From Desulfobacterales bacterium HSG2 (lineage in GTDB: Bacteria > Desulfobacterota > Desulfobacteria > Desulfobacterales > 4be13): a stretch of DNA of 64,000 nucleotides. The translations under genes were made by a program, and so were the position numbers. Below are positions 27,582 to 36,342 of this stretch, in pieces (within the stretch, counting starts at the first letter, position 1; every line of letters begins with the position of its first letter). Location: NCBI GenBank assembly GCA_030378035.1, contig JAUCGI010000008.1, positions 1 through 64,000 of the forward strand, read 5' to 3'. A model generated the notes under the pieces. It saw only the letters and a program-made list of their open reading frames with translations. It was not told where the DNA came from and ran no database searches.

Positions 27582-28525
27582 TTAAGCAGTTCCTTCAATT
27601 TCTACAGAGTCATCAAGATCAAAGGCCGGATTGGATTCTGCGTATTGCTCCCATATCTGTTCATAAACCTTCCGAGTTAATAACACCACAATATCACTCC
27701 CGTCTCCCTCATCAAGTCCGAAAAGAAACGCAACCCCGCCGATATTCGTAAGAATGAAGCGATTATGAAGCTTTTCATGTTCACCATTCTGCTTCTCTTT
27801 CCATCGTTTGAAACAGACTGTCATCCCTTTGGGAATGCAAGAACGCAAATTATTATCATTGCATCTTCTACTGAATTCGTCAAAGCTAGGTTTATCGTCT
27901 CTGTCTGAAGCGTGAACTTCGATCCTTTTAGGAGAAAAAGTACAACGATGATTCACAATCTCTTGTAAAAAAGCCTTGATGGTAACGCGATATTTATCCT
28001 TTTCGGGATCAAAATGCGGATCAATGAAAATCGCCTCTGTGCAATTTGAGAGCATCGGGGAGACGGCTTTTGCCATATCTTTTGCCTTTCTCTCAACAGT
28101 TACCATGGTTTCATGATTCCATTCCGTGATATCATGTTTGAGATTGGAACCTTTAAAGACAGCCTTGTTTAAGTGGCTACGGTCGGGAATATCTTTAACC
28201 AGAATCGCATGAAAAGGGCATCTCTTATGCTCTCGTTCCGCATTTTTCAACCAAGTCTTTTTTTTTCGTAATTTTTGTCTCGATTCCGGCTGATCCGATT
28301 TTCTGTCAGCCTCTTAATAAGTTCTTCACTCCGAATACGCTCAAAGTCTTCTTTTATAGCTGCCTGCTCCTGTTTGAACGCTTTTCTCCATTTATCAAGG
28401 CGCGGATATTCGGACATCATCCGCGGCTGTCCCAGACCGAATTTATCCATAAAATATCTGAAATTATCTTGACTTTTCCACCAACTTACGACAAGTTTGG
28501 GGTCAATAGCATATTCATAAACCAT
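27582..28525 (-). CDS. PLD-like ATPase partner, split by a shift at an A9 run
   Basis: Two overlapping frames, 28525-28247 (92 residues) and 28250-27582 (222 residues), join into one protein of about 313 residues if the reading shifts by -1 at nine consecutive A bases (28258-28266). The joined product reads naturally through KNYEKKKTWLKNAEREHKRC. The C-terminal part has IFIDPHFDP and LHNRFILTNIGGVAFLFGLDEG, similar to the second active-site region of phospholipase D-like nucleases, with His and Arg. It follows a DUF3696 ATPase by 3 bases. The A9 tract could allow slippage, phase variation, or be a mutation or sequencing error. Confidence 0.65.
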
Positions 28526-28528
28526 ATA

Positions 28529-29935
28529 TTAAAACAGCTCCTTTGAACGCTCAGGAAAAAAACCGCCTGGCCAGAATCTTTCAAACTCTCCATCTTCTGT
28601 CGCGGGTATATGAATCACGGATGCTCCTTTTTCATCCGGTTTCACATAAAGCAGCGACAGATCATCCGGCTTTATTGGAGGAATATCTTCGGGAAGCTCT
28701 CCCTCCGTTGTCTCCCGGATCCGCCGAAGCAGGCGAAGAATCAGATGCTCACTGTGTGTCTCAATGATAAACGTGTTCTTATTTTCCCCCAAAGCGGATC
28801 GGATAAATATATCCCCCATCTCCGCTTGGAGGGCCGGGTGCAGGTGGAGCTCGGGTTGCTCTATGAGAAGCATATGTCTTTCAGATACCATGCTCTGAAC
28901 AACAATAGGGAGCAATTGGCTGATACCAAAGCCGACATCCGTAAATCCCATATATGTTCCGGTGGACTTCTCTTTTAATCTGAGTGTCCGCAGGTCGTGA
29001 ATCTCAGATGCCTGATCCGTAAGATTCGCCACCCTGAGTTCATATCCTATTTTAAGATGATCAAACTGCTCATTGACCCTGCTCAGAATTTCCGGATCAG
29101 AAAATAGAATATCCGCGACAAATTCCCCTGTTTTGCCTACATATCGGTTTTTGTTTCCGGTGTAACTGTAATATCTTTCCGGAAAACCGCGCAAATGTCC
29201 CACATAAACAAAACGCCTCAGTATTTCCCTGAACATACGGGAAGTGTAGAACGGGATCAGGGATATGCTTTTGCGTTCTTTGGGGGAGATGAATTCTTCT
29301 GCTGAATCATCATGTACGCCTTCTATCAGATAATGACTGAAATCAAAATGCGCTTCAGAGGCCGGCTTATCAAAAAGAGACTGATGTTTCAGCCAATATT
29401 CATGTTCTTCGTTAAAGTCTTTCAGTTTGGCAATATAAGGATATCTTGTGAAAAATCTTCCCTTGTCTATTTCTTTATCCGGCTGTTCCATTTCGTATGT
29501 GAAAAGCGGTTCAGGATTATCTCCGACAAAAGTTTCAAATTGCGTGATCGTCAAATCGCCCATTTTCAGATCGGAAAAGGTTATACCCAGCCCCACTGTT
29601 TCAAAGCTGATAATGCTGTCCAGAAATTCTTGAACCCTCTTGTCTTTTTCAGTGCTGTCTTTGATGGGAATCGTTACCTTGAAAGAGAATTTTCTTGTAT
29701 CATCATGGCGATGGATAAATTCTCTGAAATTTCCCAGATCAGCAAGACTCCCCTTGGGCAAAAGCGGGGTCTCCTTTCCCCCTTCCTCTGTTGTCTGTTT
29801 CAGCATTGTCAGAGATTGCAGAATGGAACTCTTACCTGATGAATTCGGGCCGAATATCAACGTGATGGGTCTTACCGGAATGACGGCAGACTCGGCAAAT
29901 GGTTTGAAATTGGTTATCTGATATTCTTTTATCAT
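28529..29935 (-). CDS. DUF3696 AAA ATPase
   Basis: 468 residues. Walker A FGPNSSGKSSILQ (near residue 28), Walker B MLLIEQPELHLHPALQ (near 365), FIIETHSEHLILRLLRR, and the C-terminal DUF3696 motif FERFWPGGFFPERSKEL. These ATPases pair with variable partner proteins in defence-like loci; here the partner is the PLD-like protein directly downstream. Confidence 0.88.
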   Translation of the reverse strand: MIKEYQITNFKPFAESAVIPVRPITLIFGPNSSGKSSILQSLTMLKQTTEEGGKETPLLPKGSLADLGNFREFIHRHDDTRKFSFKVTIPIKDSTEKDKRVQEFLDSIISFETVGLGITFSDLKMGDLTITQFETFVGDNPEPLFTYEMEQPDKEIDKGRFFTRYPYIAKLKDFNEEHEYWLKHQSLFDKPASEAHFDFSHYLIEGVHDDSAEEFISPKERKSISLIPFYTSRMFREILRRFVYVGHLRGFPERYYSYTGNKNRYVGKTGEFVADILFSDPEILSRVNEQFDHLKIGYELRVANLTDQASEIHDLRTLRLKEKSTGTYMGFTDVGFGISQLLPIVVQSMVSERHMLLIEQPELHLHPALQAEMGDIFIRSALGENKNTFIIETHSEHLILRLLRRIRETTEGELPEDIPPIKPDDLSLLYVKPDEKGASVIHIPATEDGEFERFWPGGFFPERSKELF

Positions 29936-29939
29936 TTAT

Positions 29940-30038
29940 TTATCGTTCCTTTTTGTCATTCCTATGAATCTGGTTATGTTCTTCGGCAGCGATGAACTCC
30001 GTATTCCAGTTGTGGTTCCGAAATTCAGGTTCATCATA
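29940..30038 (-). pseudogene. Possible stump between two ATPases
   Basis: The gap is open in one frame from just before the ATPase stop to a TAA at 29940 and reads YDEPEFRNHNWNTEFIAA then EEHNQIHRNDKKER, which looks like protein but has no start codon. It may be the remains of a partner gene of the ATPase at 30034-31281. No family is recognised. Confidence 0.3.
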
Positions 30039-31281
30039 CGTTCAGCACCCCGCCCAGGCGTCCCATGACCCACAGCCGGGAAAGCGGAATCCCCTTCGCA
30101 CCTTCCGCGATCAGTTCGGGTGACAGAAGAACTCTCCGGATCCCGGTATGCCCCTCCGAATTCCGATCCAGGGCAAAGAGCCGTATTCGTTCATCGCTGA
30201 GGTCCAGCCCGTCGAGAACTAGGGGATTGTGTGTCGTGAAAAAAGCCGCAGGCCTGCGGGAATTGCTCAGAACCGCCTCACAGAACAGGCCCGCGGCATC
30301 CCTTGCCAGCCTCGGATGCATGGCCTGATCAAAATTGTCAATCGCGAAGAAGCGCGGTGCATCCGGATGCATGGCCAGAGCGAGAACAAACAGCGCGTAG
30401 AGAACGCCCTCGCTCGCGTCATAGGCTGTCAGCTCGTTCCGTTCCGAATGCATGAAGCGGTCCGTGAACCGCAACACTTTGGACGGCCGCGGCACACCGG
30501 ATGACAGAATCTCATCTGTGGGCCTCCCAACCCTCATCCGGTCCACCCATCCGAGCCGGTCAAGAAGGTCGTCCGTGTCCAGATCGCCAAACATCTCCTG
30601 CCCGTCGTCAATGAGGGCCTCTGCCGCATCCGCCAGTCCCCCGCCGCACAGACCCAGGGGATTCTTCTGCACCGTGTCCGGCGCTGTTCCCCGGAGGACA
30701 GGTGTCTGAGGCGTGTAGAGGGCGTATTTCTCCAGACAGGAGAACATATCCTCCCCTTTCCACAAAGGCGGAATCCCCCGCTGGGAGGCCAGAAACCCCT
30801 TATCCCTTCCCATGTTTTTTTCGACAAATTCCGCGACAGGAACGGTGTCACCGTCTGAACCTTTTGTGACAAAAACCGGGACCGCACCCGTATCCGAATT
30901 CCGTCGGAGCAGTGTGTCACCGTTCAGGTCGATTTTTTCGCTTTTAAATATCATGTCCTTTTTCTCAGGGACCAATTCGACCTGATAAGTCCATAAATTT
31001 TCCGACTCTTCCCACTCAGCTTCCAGCATCACCGGGCTGTTCAGAGGCAGGCCCTGAAAAGACGAGGCATATAAAAAGGGGATTCCCAGCCGGATCCCCC
31101 GGAATCTGAGGGACTCGTCATCAATGCGGCCTGCCACCGCCGCACTCAGGACGCCTATTGCCTCAAGAAATGCGGTCTTTCCGCTGCCGTTTGCGCCGAT
31201 GAACACATTCACCTGTCCCAATTCCAACGATGGAATATTATGGACGGATTTGAATCCCTGTATTCCGATTGATGTCAGCAT
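30034..31281 (-). CDS. AAA family ATPase (AAA21-like), partner lost
   Basis: 415 residues. Its first 45 residues are nearly identical to the ATPase at 25305-26525, as is the DNA up to and including the leader. Walker A GANGSGKTAFLEA, Walker B position FFAIDNFDQAMHPRLARD, then FFTTHNPLVLDGLDL, in which the usual ATHS serine is asparagine. The TOPRIM-like gene that follows its paralogue is absent here; only a stump is seen. It follows the KGGVGR-type ATPase by 21 bases. Confidence 0.85.
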   Translation of the reverse strand: MLTSIGIQGFKSVHNIPSLELGQVNVFIGANGSGKTAFLEAIGVLSAAVAGRIDDESLRFRGIRLGIPFLYASSFQGLPLNSPVMLEAEWEESENLWTYQVELVPEKKDMIFKSEKIDLNGDTLLRRNSDTGAVPVFVTKGSDGDTVPVAEFVEKNMGRDKGFLASQRGIPPLWKGEDMFSCLEKYALYTPQTPVLRGTAPDTVQKNPLGLCGGGLADAAEALIDDGQEMFGDLDTDDLLDRLGWVDRMRVGRPTDEILSSGVPRPSKVLRFTDRFMHSERNELTAYDASEGVLYALFVLALAMHPDAPRFFAIDNFDQAMHPRLARDAAGLFCEAVLSNSRRPAAFFTTHNPLVLDGLDLSDERIRLFALDRNSEGHTGIRRVLLSPELIAEGAKGIPLSRLWVMGRLGGVLNV

Positions 31282-31302
31282 TTTTTTTCATTCCTGTCCG
31301 GT

Positions 31303-33987
31303 TTATTGGGTTGATCTTTTTATCAGAGTCAGAACTTTGGGACGGCCACCGCCAGCCAAGCCAAAATTCAGCCCTCGCCTGATAATTTCAGGCATATAAT
31401 ACTCGCCTTTGTGCAAAGTGACAATTCCCATATTCTTCAAGATTTCAATCTCATCCGAAGTAATGCCCAACGTGTCTTTGTCAAAAGGAATCTGCCGGTC
31501 CTGTTCCGGAATCGTTTCCAATTTTGCGAAAATATCCTCAAGGACAGTTATTTCCTGCCTGATCTCTTCAATCTTCTTTTTGCTGCACGGATCGAGCGCG
31601 TTTCTGATAGCGGCAGGTGGCAATAACCTGTCGGGATATTCTTTACGTTCCAAAGCGTTTCCGCTGGCAAAACGAATAAGACGCACAATGTCGCGTGCCT
31701 GTATCTGACCGTTGAAATCGGACAGCGCCGCAATTATCCAATTCAGCGTATATGCTTCTCTTGAACCGGGCTTGCCAAGTTTCAGACCCCATAATTTTTC
31801 CAAACGTCTTTCGGGTCGGGATGCGGCAGTGTCAACATAATCTTTTAATTCGGCAGCGTCTTTCACCAGCCATAAGACCAGACGGATCGCTGCCTCCCAA
31901 TCCCACTTTAGCTCAAATGCTTTGTAACGCGCTTCAAACTGTCCGAAATTCTGTTTTATCGCGGACCGGGCAATATCCTTTCTTATAAAGATGATTAATC
32001 CGATTCTGTTATCAGGCAGTTCCTGTAATGCTTCCGTAACACTCTGGCACAATGCCCGGATGGCTGTCTGTTCAACAGGATCGTTCCGGATGTTTTGGAA
32101 CTGATCTTCCAAGCCGTCAATTTGAAAAATAACATTTTCATCTTTTTTAGTCAACACTTTTTGAATGGCTTTCAACGGATTATTTTCTTCCCCGCAGGAA
32201 AGGGCATCAGCCATTAATCTTAGCCAGAAATCTTTCCATACTGTTTCATTCGTCTCTTTTGAAGCCTTTTTTTCATCTATACGCGCTCTGATTTCAGACT
32301 GCCTGATTTCGTTAAACAGAATCGGAATGCTTTCATAGCAGTTCCTGATAATTTTTTTCGCGTCATCTTCAAGATTTCTGGAAAAGATCAGCGGACAAAT
32401 AAAGCCGTTACTACTCTCTTCAATGTCAAAAGCCTTCAGAAATTCGTCCCAGATTTTAAGTTGGGCCAGTCGGAGATAGATGAATGTCTTTCCCGATCCT
32501 TTTGCGCCCATGACGACGGCTACGGGCATGATACTCTGGAATTTCTGAGCAAACGATCTGAGCGGCTGAATTTTAAGGAAATTTGTTCCCCGCCCGGACT
32601 CGGCAAACTCGTACTCCTCAGCCACATTTTTCAATTTTTCAATATCTTTTATGCGCTGTGGCTCAGAATCATTTTCGATATCTCCCTGATCCCTGAGAGT
32701 TTCATGTTCCGGTGTAAAGAATTTTTCATCTGCAATTTTCGTCATCAGGTGATGCATATCCGTTGTATTCAGCTTGTCAAGTGTTGTGTCAAGGTCTTTC
32801 AGGTAAAGCAGATTTTCATCAAAAAGGCTCGTCAGTAAAAATTCTTTTCCGAGTAAGGCATCCGCATCATTATCCTTATGGATCAGCATATCCGATAATT
32901 GCTCTTTTACCGCTTCAATATCAGGCGTGTTTTTAAGGTCCTCTTTGATCATGGAGAGAATCACAGAGGGGAACTGAGATTCATTCTCCCGCGCTTCATT
33001 TTTCAGCGATTGGATCACTTTTCCGGTTTGTTTCAAAACAAGTTTGGTTCCCTCCAAAGACTGTCCTGATGGTGTGGTGACAATGATCCGATGAATACGG
33101 GGATCAAACAGCAGAGGGCTGGAAAGTTCGCTTAACCCGGCTCTCAGATCAACGATCACAGCATCCGCATTCAGTCTTTTACCCAGCATCCCTAACAACT
33201 CTCCGAGAATCCATTCCTTTTCCATCTCCCATACCAGATGCTCCGGCCGAAGCGGCATCCGCAGAAGCTGATCTGTCTCTCTGAATGCGGGCAGAAAAAA
33301 ATGTTCTGTCTCTGCTTTATGTGTCTTGAAAACAAGCATCTGCTGACGCAACCGCTCCTCAGCAATCGTCATCGAATCGGTATGATTTTCTGAATTATCA
33401 TAATGGGCCAATGCCAGAAAATCCAAAAATGATATTTCACAAGTTCCCAGTTGCTCTCTGGCCCACCATGTCAGTCCCGGCGCTTCCAAGTCGGCGTCTA
33501 TGATCAGGACTTTTTTCGGAGGCTCCTGCTCACTCAGTGCTTTGACCATGGAAATAAGATGTATGGTACGACTGACACCGCCCTTGAAAGAATAAAACGC
33601 ATATATGGGAGGTCCCTTTATGTCAATATCAGGACCTTTGAATTCGGGTTCATCCGGATAAAGACTGAAACTGGCAAAGCTGGGTTTGAGCGTTTTGGGA
33701 ATAAAACATTCCTCTTCCGGTTCCGCTTCAAATACAACGGATAGAAATCTCTTTTCGCCTTTGAACGGAGATTCCAGAAAAATCCTGTTTTCATCGCTGT
33801 CATATTTGGACCTGAACCATTCTTCCAGTTTTTCAGAGACTTCTTCTTGGCCTTCTGTATTTTTTATCCTCACTTCCAATTCGTCAGGATACACACTGAC
33901 ACCGACCATGGCCTCTGGCCAGGAGTATGACAGTTTCTTACGAAGAATCACTGCCTCCACATCAAAGCAACTGAAAAGTTTGCCCAT
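31303..33987 (-). CDS. KGGVGR-type ParA ATPase fused to a second P-loop domain
   Basis: 894 residues. After about 130 residues of unknown fold, YAFYSFKGGVSRTIHLIS is a deviant ParA Walker A, followed by KVLIIDADLEAPGLTWW and AVIVDLRAGLSEL. A second ATPase starts near residue 490 with VVMGAKGSGKTFIYLRL, has VIFQIDGLEDQF in the Walker B position, and ends in a winged-helix-like region (LKNMGIVTLHKGEYYMP). Such KGGVGR proteins are reported from conflict systems. No membrane segments. It lies between a small upstream gene and an AAA ATPase. Confidence 0.75.
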   Translation of the reverse strand: MGKLFSCFDVEAVILRKKLSYSWPEAMVGVSVYPDELEVRIKNTEGQEEVSEKLEEWFRSKYDSDENRIFLESPFKGEKRFLSVVFEAEPEEECFIPKTLKPSFASFSLYPDEPEFKGPDIDIKGPPIYAFYSFKGGVSRTIHLISMVKALSEQEPPKKVLIIDADLEAPGLTWWAREQLGTCEISFLDFLALAHYDNSENHTDSMTIAEERLRQQMLVFKTHKAETEHFFLPAFRETDQLLRMPLRPEHLVWEMEKEWILGELLGMLGKRLNADAVIVDLRAGLSELSSPLLFDPRIHRIIVTTPSGQSLEGTKLVLKQTGKVIQSLKNEARENESQFPSVILSMIKEDLKNTPDIEAVKEQLSDMLIHKDNDADALLGKEFLLTSLFDENLLYLKDLDTTLDKLNTTDMHHLMTKIADEKFFTPEHETLRDQGDIENDSEPQRIKDIEKLKNVAEEYEFAESGRGTNFLKIQPLRSFAQKFQSIMPVAVVMGAKGSGKTFIYLRLAQLKIWDEFLKAFDIEESSNGFICPLIFSRNLEDDAKKIIRNCYESIPILFNEIRQSEIRARIDEKKASKETNETVWKDFWLRLMADALSCGEENNPLKAIQKVLTKKDENVIFQIDGLEDQFQNIRNDPVEQTAIRALCQSVTEALQELPDNRIGLIIFIRKDIARSAIKQNFGQFEARYKAFELKWDWEAAIRLVLWLVKDAAELKDYVDTAASRPERRLEKLWGLKLGKPGSREAYTLNWIIAALSDFNGQIQARDIVRLIRFASGNALERKEYPDRLLPPAAIRNALDPCSKKKIEEIRQEITVLEDIFAKLETIPEQDRQIPFDKDTLGITSDEIEILKNMGIVTLHKGEYYMPEIIRRGLNFGLAGGGRPKVLTLIKRSTQ

Positions 33988-34005
33988 AATAATCTTCCCA
34001 CATAT

Positions 34006-34225
34006 TTATCTTAGCTTGCTATCAAGAACCTGCATAATTTCCTGAAGCTTTTCTTCATACTTGCGTTCATCACCCGGTTCCAGTTCTTTTCCGTATCGCC
34101 ATGCCTCATGGAGCGATTTTGCCGGAATGAATATGTTGTCTTTCGCCTTCACATCAGGCAATTTGTATTGACTGAGATTAACCTTTTTCAATCTCACGAA
34201 GCGTTACATGAACCATAAACGGCAT
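34006..34225 (-). CDS. Small protein before the KGGVGR ATPase, start uncertain
   Basis: The body is 63 residues from a GTG at 34197 (RLKKVNLSQYKLPDVKAKD, then IFIPAKSLHEAWRYGKELEPGDERKYEEKLQEIMQVLD). A better start is the ATG at 34225 with AAGGA 7 bases upstream, which gives MPFMVHVTLREIEK but is out of frame with the body by one base near 34180. Either GTG is used or the gene is frameshifted. A part of this gene recurs in the scar at 35453-35495. Function unknown. Confidence 0.5.
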
Positions 34226-34321
34226 AAAGAGTTCCTTATTTCTACCTTTCAAGCCGTTCTTTTATCAGATTTAAGAATCGGTCCATTATTCTTCTCCCTC
34301 ATGTAGCAGACTTTTGGCAGG

Positions 34322-34798
34322 CTATTCAGCCAGACCGAAATAAAAAATCTGCGCTCCGGGAATCACACCCGTATCGAGGGCAAAGCGTATCCTTTCCAGA
34401 AAGCCCCGATACCCGAGAACTATCGGACCTTCCCACTCCTCTGAGACAAATGAGGTGGTTTCGACAGTCAGATTGTCACCTGAATCTTCTCCTCCCGCTA
34501 TCAAGGTGATGTTCACATGATGCAGGTAACCTTCAATTGTCCCCAGACGGGTGCTTATGCGGGAGGATGCTATCGGCTGACCGATTTTATCCCTGATCTC
34601 TGTGGCTGTCACTCCCCCGATCACACACCATTCGGCACCTGTGTCCAACAATGCGAGACCTGACTCCAAATGTTCTATCTGGCATCGGACAGCCACCGTG
34701 GCCCGCCACGAATCTATCTCATGGCTGATCCGAAACGGCGCGCTCCCTGTGTTCCATACCTTCTTCTCTCTCTCCGCCTGCCTGATCAACTGATTCAT
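34322..34798 (-). CDS. Retropepsin-like aspartic protease, module copy 1 (full length)
   Basis: 158 residues. The catalytic motif is GLALLDTGAEWCVIGG near residue 50; flap and C-terminal strand regions follow (TRLGTIEGYLHHVNITLI and GPIVLGYRGFLERIRFALD). No signal peptide. It lies 11 bases after the DUF5678-type gene at 34810-35367; the pair recurs at 35453-36237 and 51727-52599, where the protease is truncated. Copy 1 is the only complete protease. Confidence 0.78.
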   Translation of the reverse strand: MNQLIRQAEREKKVWNTGSAPFRISHEIDSWRATVAVRCQIEHLESGLALLDTGAEWCVIGGVTATEIRDKIGQPIASSRISTRLGTIEGYLHHVNITLIAGGEDSGDNLTVETTSFVSEEWEGPIVLGYRGFLERIRFALDTGVIPGAQIFYFGLAE

Positions 34799-34809
34799 AA
34801 TCCCTCATT

Positions 34810-35367
34810 TCACATCCGGACAAAAAAAGATTTCTCAAGCTTTCCGGACTGTCTCAGAATTTGACGCAACTCGGCACGACTTTCGTGACTGCCCAGCAAA
34901 ACACCGTCTCTCAGGGCAACCCATTTGCCCTTGTAGTTATCAGCATTATTTTCAAGCCACATCATGTCCTTCCTCATGTCCCCGCCGCTTCCCGGCCCTG
35001 ACAGTCTTGCCACCGGCTCGGCCAGCACCTTCTTCCAGTAGTCGAGCTTTTCGGATACCCCGGGCCGGATCTTTGACACGATCCGGCGGGCCTCCAAGAC
35101 ACAGCCGCCGGCTTCGATAAGCGCGTTTATATGCCTGGAAATCCGCTCCGCATTTTCGGGAGTGGCCTCCCAGTTCTCGCCCTCCGTCATCTCCAGAGGT
35201 TCGGGAGGCTTGGGCGGTCTGAGCGGCCTGCCCCATGGATGGCGGAATGCCTCATCCCACTGCCGCCCGTCCGAAAATCTTTCCAATATCAGAGCGGCCA
35301 CGGCGTCCTGTTCCGCGTCGGGCAGCGATCTGATTTTCTCCATTGCCTTCTCAAGAAGTCTGCTCAT
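34810..35367 (-). CDS. DUF5678-type protein with antitoxin-like N-terminus, copy 1
   Basis: 185 residues. N-terminus MSRLLEKAMEKIRSLPDAEQ followed by DAVAALILERFSDGRQWDEAF resembles small antitoxin-like helical proteins; a proline-rich linker (40-60), a helical middle (ATPENAERISRHINALIEAG) and a C-terminal DUF5678-like segment (NYKGKWVALRDGVLLGSHES) follow. It is coupled with a retropepsin. The protein differs from copy 2 almost only in the linker. Function unknown. Confidence 0.7.
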   Translation of the reverse strand: MSRLLEKAMEKIRSLPDAEQDAVAALILERFSDGRQWDEAFRHPWGRPLRPPKPPEPLEMTEGENWEATPENAERISRHINALIEAGGCVLEARRIVSKIRPGVSEKLDYWKKVLAEPVARLSGPGSGGDMRKDMMWLENNADNYKGKWVALRDGVLLGSHESRAELRQILRQSGKLEKSFFVRM

Positions 35368-35389
35368 TTTTCTGTCTCCTTATCCGGGG

Positions 35390-35500
35390 ATTTGCTGGTC
35401 ATAAGATTTTTTCTCGGCATCATGCGGAATAAATCTTTTCCCCTTGCCGGCCTCATGGAGCGATTTTGCCGGAATGAATATGTTGTCTTTCGATCACAGA
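35390..35500. other. Mosaic scar of gene fragments
   Basis: Between the two module copies lies a composite: 35397-35452 matches the 5' end of the Panacea-paired toxin gene (26982-27038); 35453-35495 matches 34104-34146 inside the small gene before the KGGVGR ATPase; then the sequence jumps to the retropepsin (34619 onward). It records a duplication followed by deletion of about 470 bases. Confidence 0.75.
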
Positions 35501-35671
35501 CCATTCGGCACCTGTGTCCAACAATGCGAGACCTGACTCCAAATGTTCTATCTGGCATCGGACGGCCACCGTGGCCCGCCACGAATCTATCTCATGGCTG
35601 ATCCGAAACGGCGCGCTCCCTGTGTTCCATACCTTCTTCTCTCTCTCCGCCTGCCTGATCAACTGATTCAT
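35453..35671 (-). pseudogene. Truncated retropepsin, module copy 2
   Basis: The first 58 residues equal copy 1 up to LLDTGAEWSVI, then the frame enters the fragment of the small gene and stops (ERQHIHSGKIAP). The catalytic DTG is kept but the flap and C-terminal strands are gone, so it cannot be an active protease. Confidence 0.8.
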
Positions 35672-35682
35672 AATCCCTCATT

Positions 35683-36237
35683 TCACATCCGGACAAAAAA
35701 AGATTTCTCAAGCTTTCCGGACTGTCTCAGAATTTGACGCAACTCGGCACGACTTTCGTGACTGCCCAGCAAAACACCGTCTCTCAGAGCAACCCATTTG
35801 CCCTTGTAGTTGTCGGCATTGTTTTCAAGCCACATCATGTCCTTCCTCATGTCCCCGCCGCTTCCCGGCCCAGACAGTCGTGCCACCGGCTCGGCCAGCA
35901 CCTTCTTCCAGTAGTCGAGCTTTTCGGAGACCCCGGGCCGGATCTTTGACACGATCCGGCGGGCCTCCAAGACACAGCCGCCGGCTTCGATAAGCGCGTT
36001 TATATGCCTGGAAATCCGCTCCGCATTTTCGGGAGTGGCCTCCCAGTTCTCGCCCTCCGTCATCTCCAGAGGTTTGGGAGGATCGGGCCTGAACGGTCTG
36101 CCTCGGAGGGGGCGGAATGCCTCATCCCACTGCCGCCCGTCCGAAAATCTTTCCAATATCAGAGCGGCCACGGCGTCCTGTTCCGCGTCGGGCAGCGATC
36201 TGATCTTCTCCATTGCCTTCTCAAGAAGTCTGCTCAT
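35683..36237 (-). CDS. DUF5678-type protein, copy 2
   Basis: 184 residues, nearly identical to the protein at 34810-35367 apart from the proline-rich linker (RPLRGRPFRPDPPKP here). Same start, same C-terminal DUF5678-like segment and the same short spacing to a retropepsin stump. The DNA of the two copies is nearly identical over about 750 bases, so the duplication is recent. Confidence 0.7.
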   Translation of the reverse strand: MSRLLEKAMEKIRSLPDAEQDAVAALILERFSDGRQWDEAFRPLRGRPFRPDPPKPLEMTEGENWEATPENAERISRHINALIEAGGCVLEARRIVSKIRPGVSEKLDYWKKVLAEPVARLSGPGSGGDMRKDMMWLENNADNYKGKWVALRDGVLLGSHESRAELRQILRQSGKLEKSFFVRM

Positions 36238-36342
36238 TTTTCTGTCTCCTTAATCCGGGATTTGCGGTCAGCATCCTTTAAAAAGTTAAGATAAGCCTCC
36301 TTTTTGATGCTGTCAAGTTACATTAATTTTACCAAGCTGTTT

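Noticed and set aside
25305-31281. Gabija system (GajA/GajB)
   Set aside because: The ATPases here lack a fused TOPRIM domain and no UvrD-like helicase gene is present.
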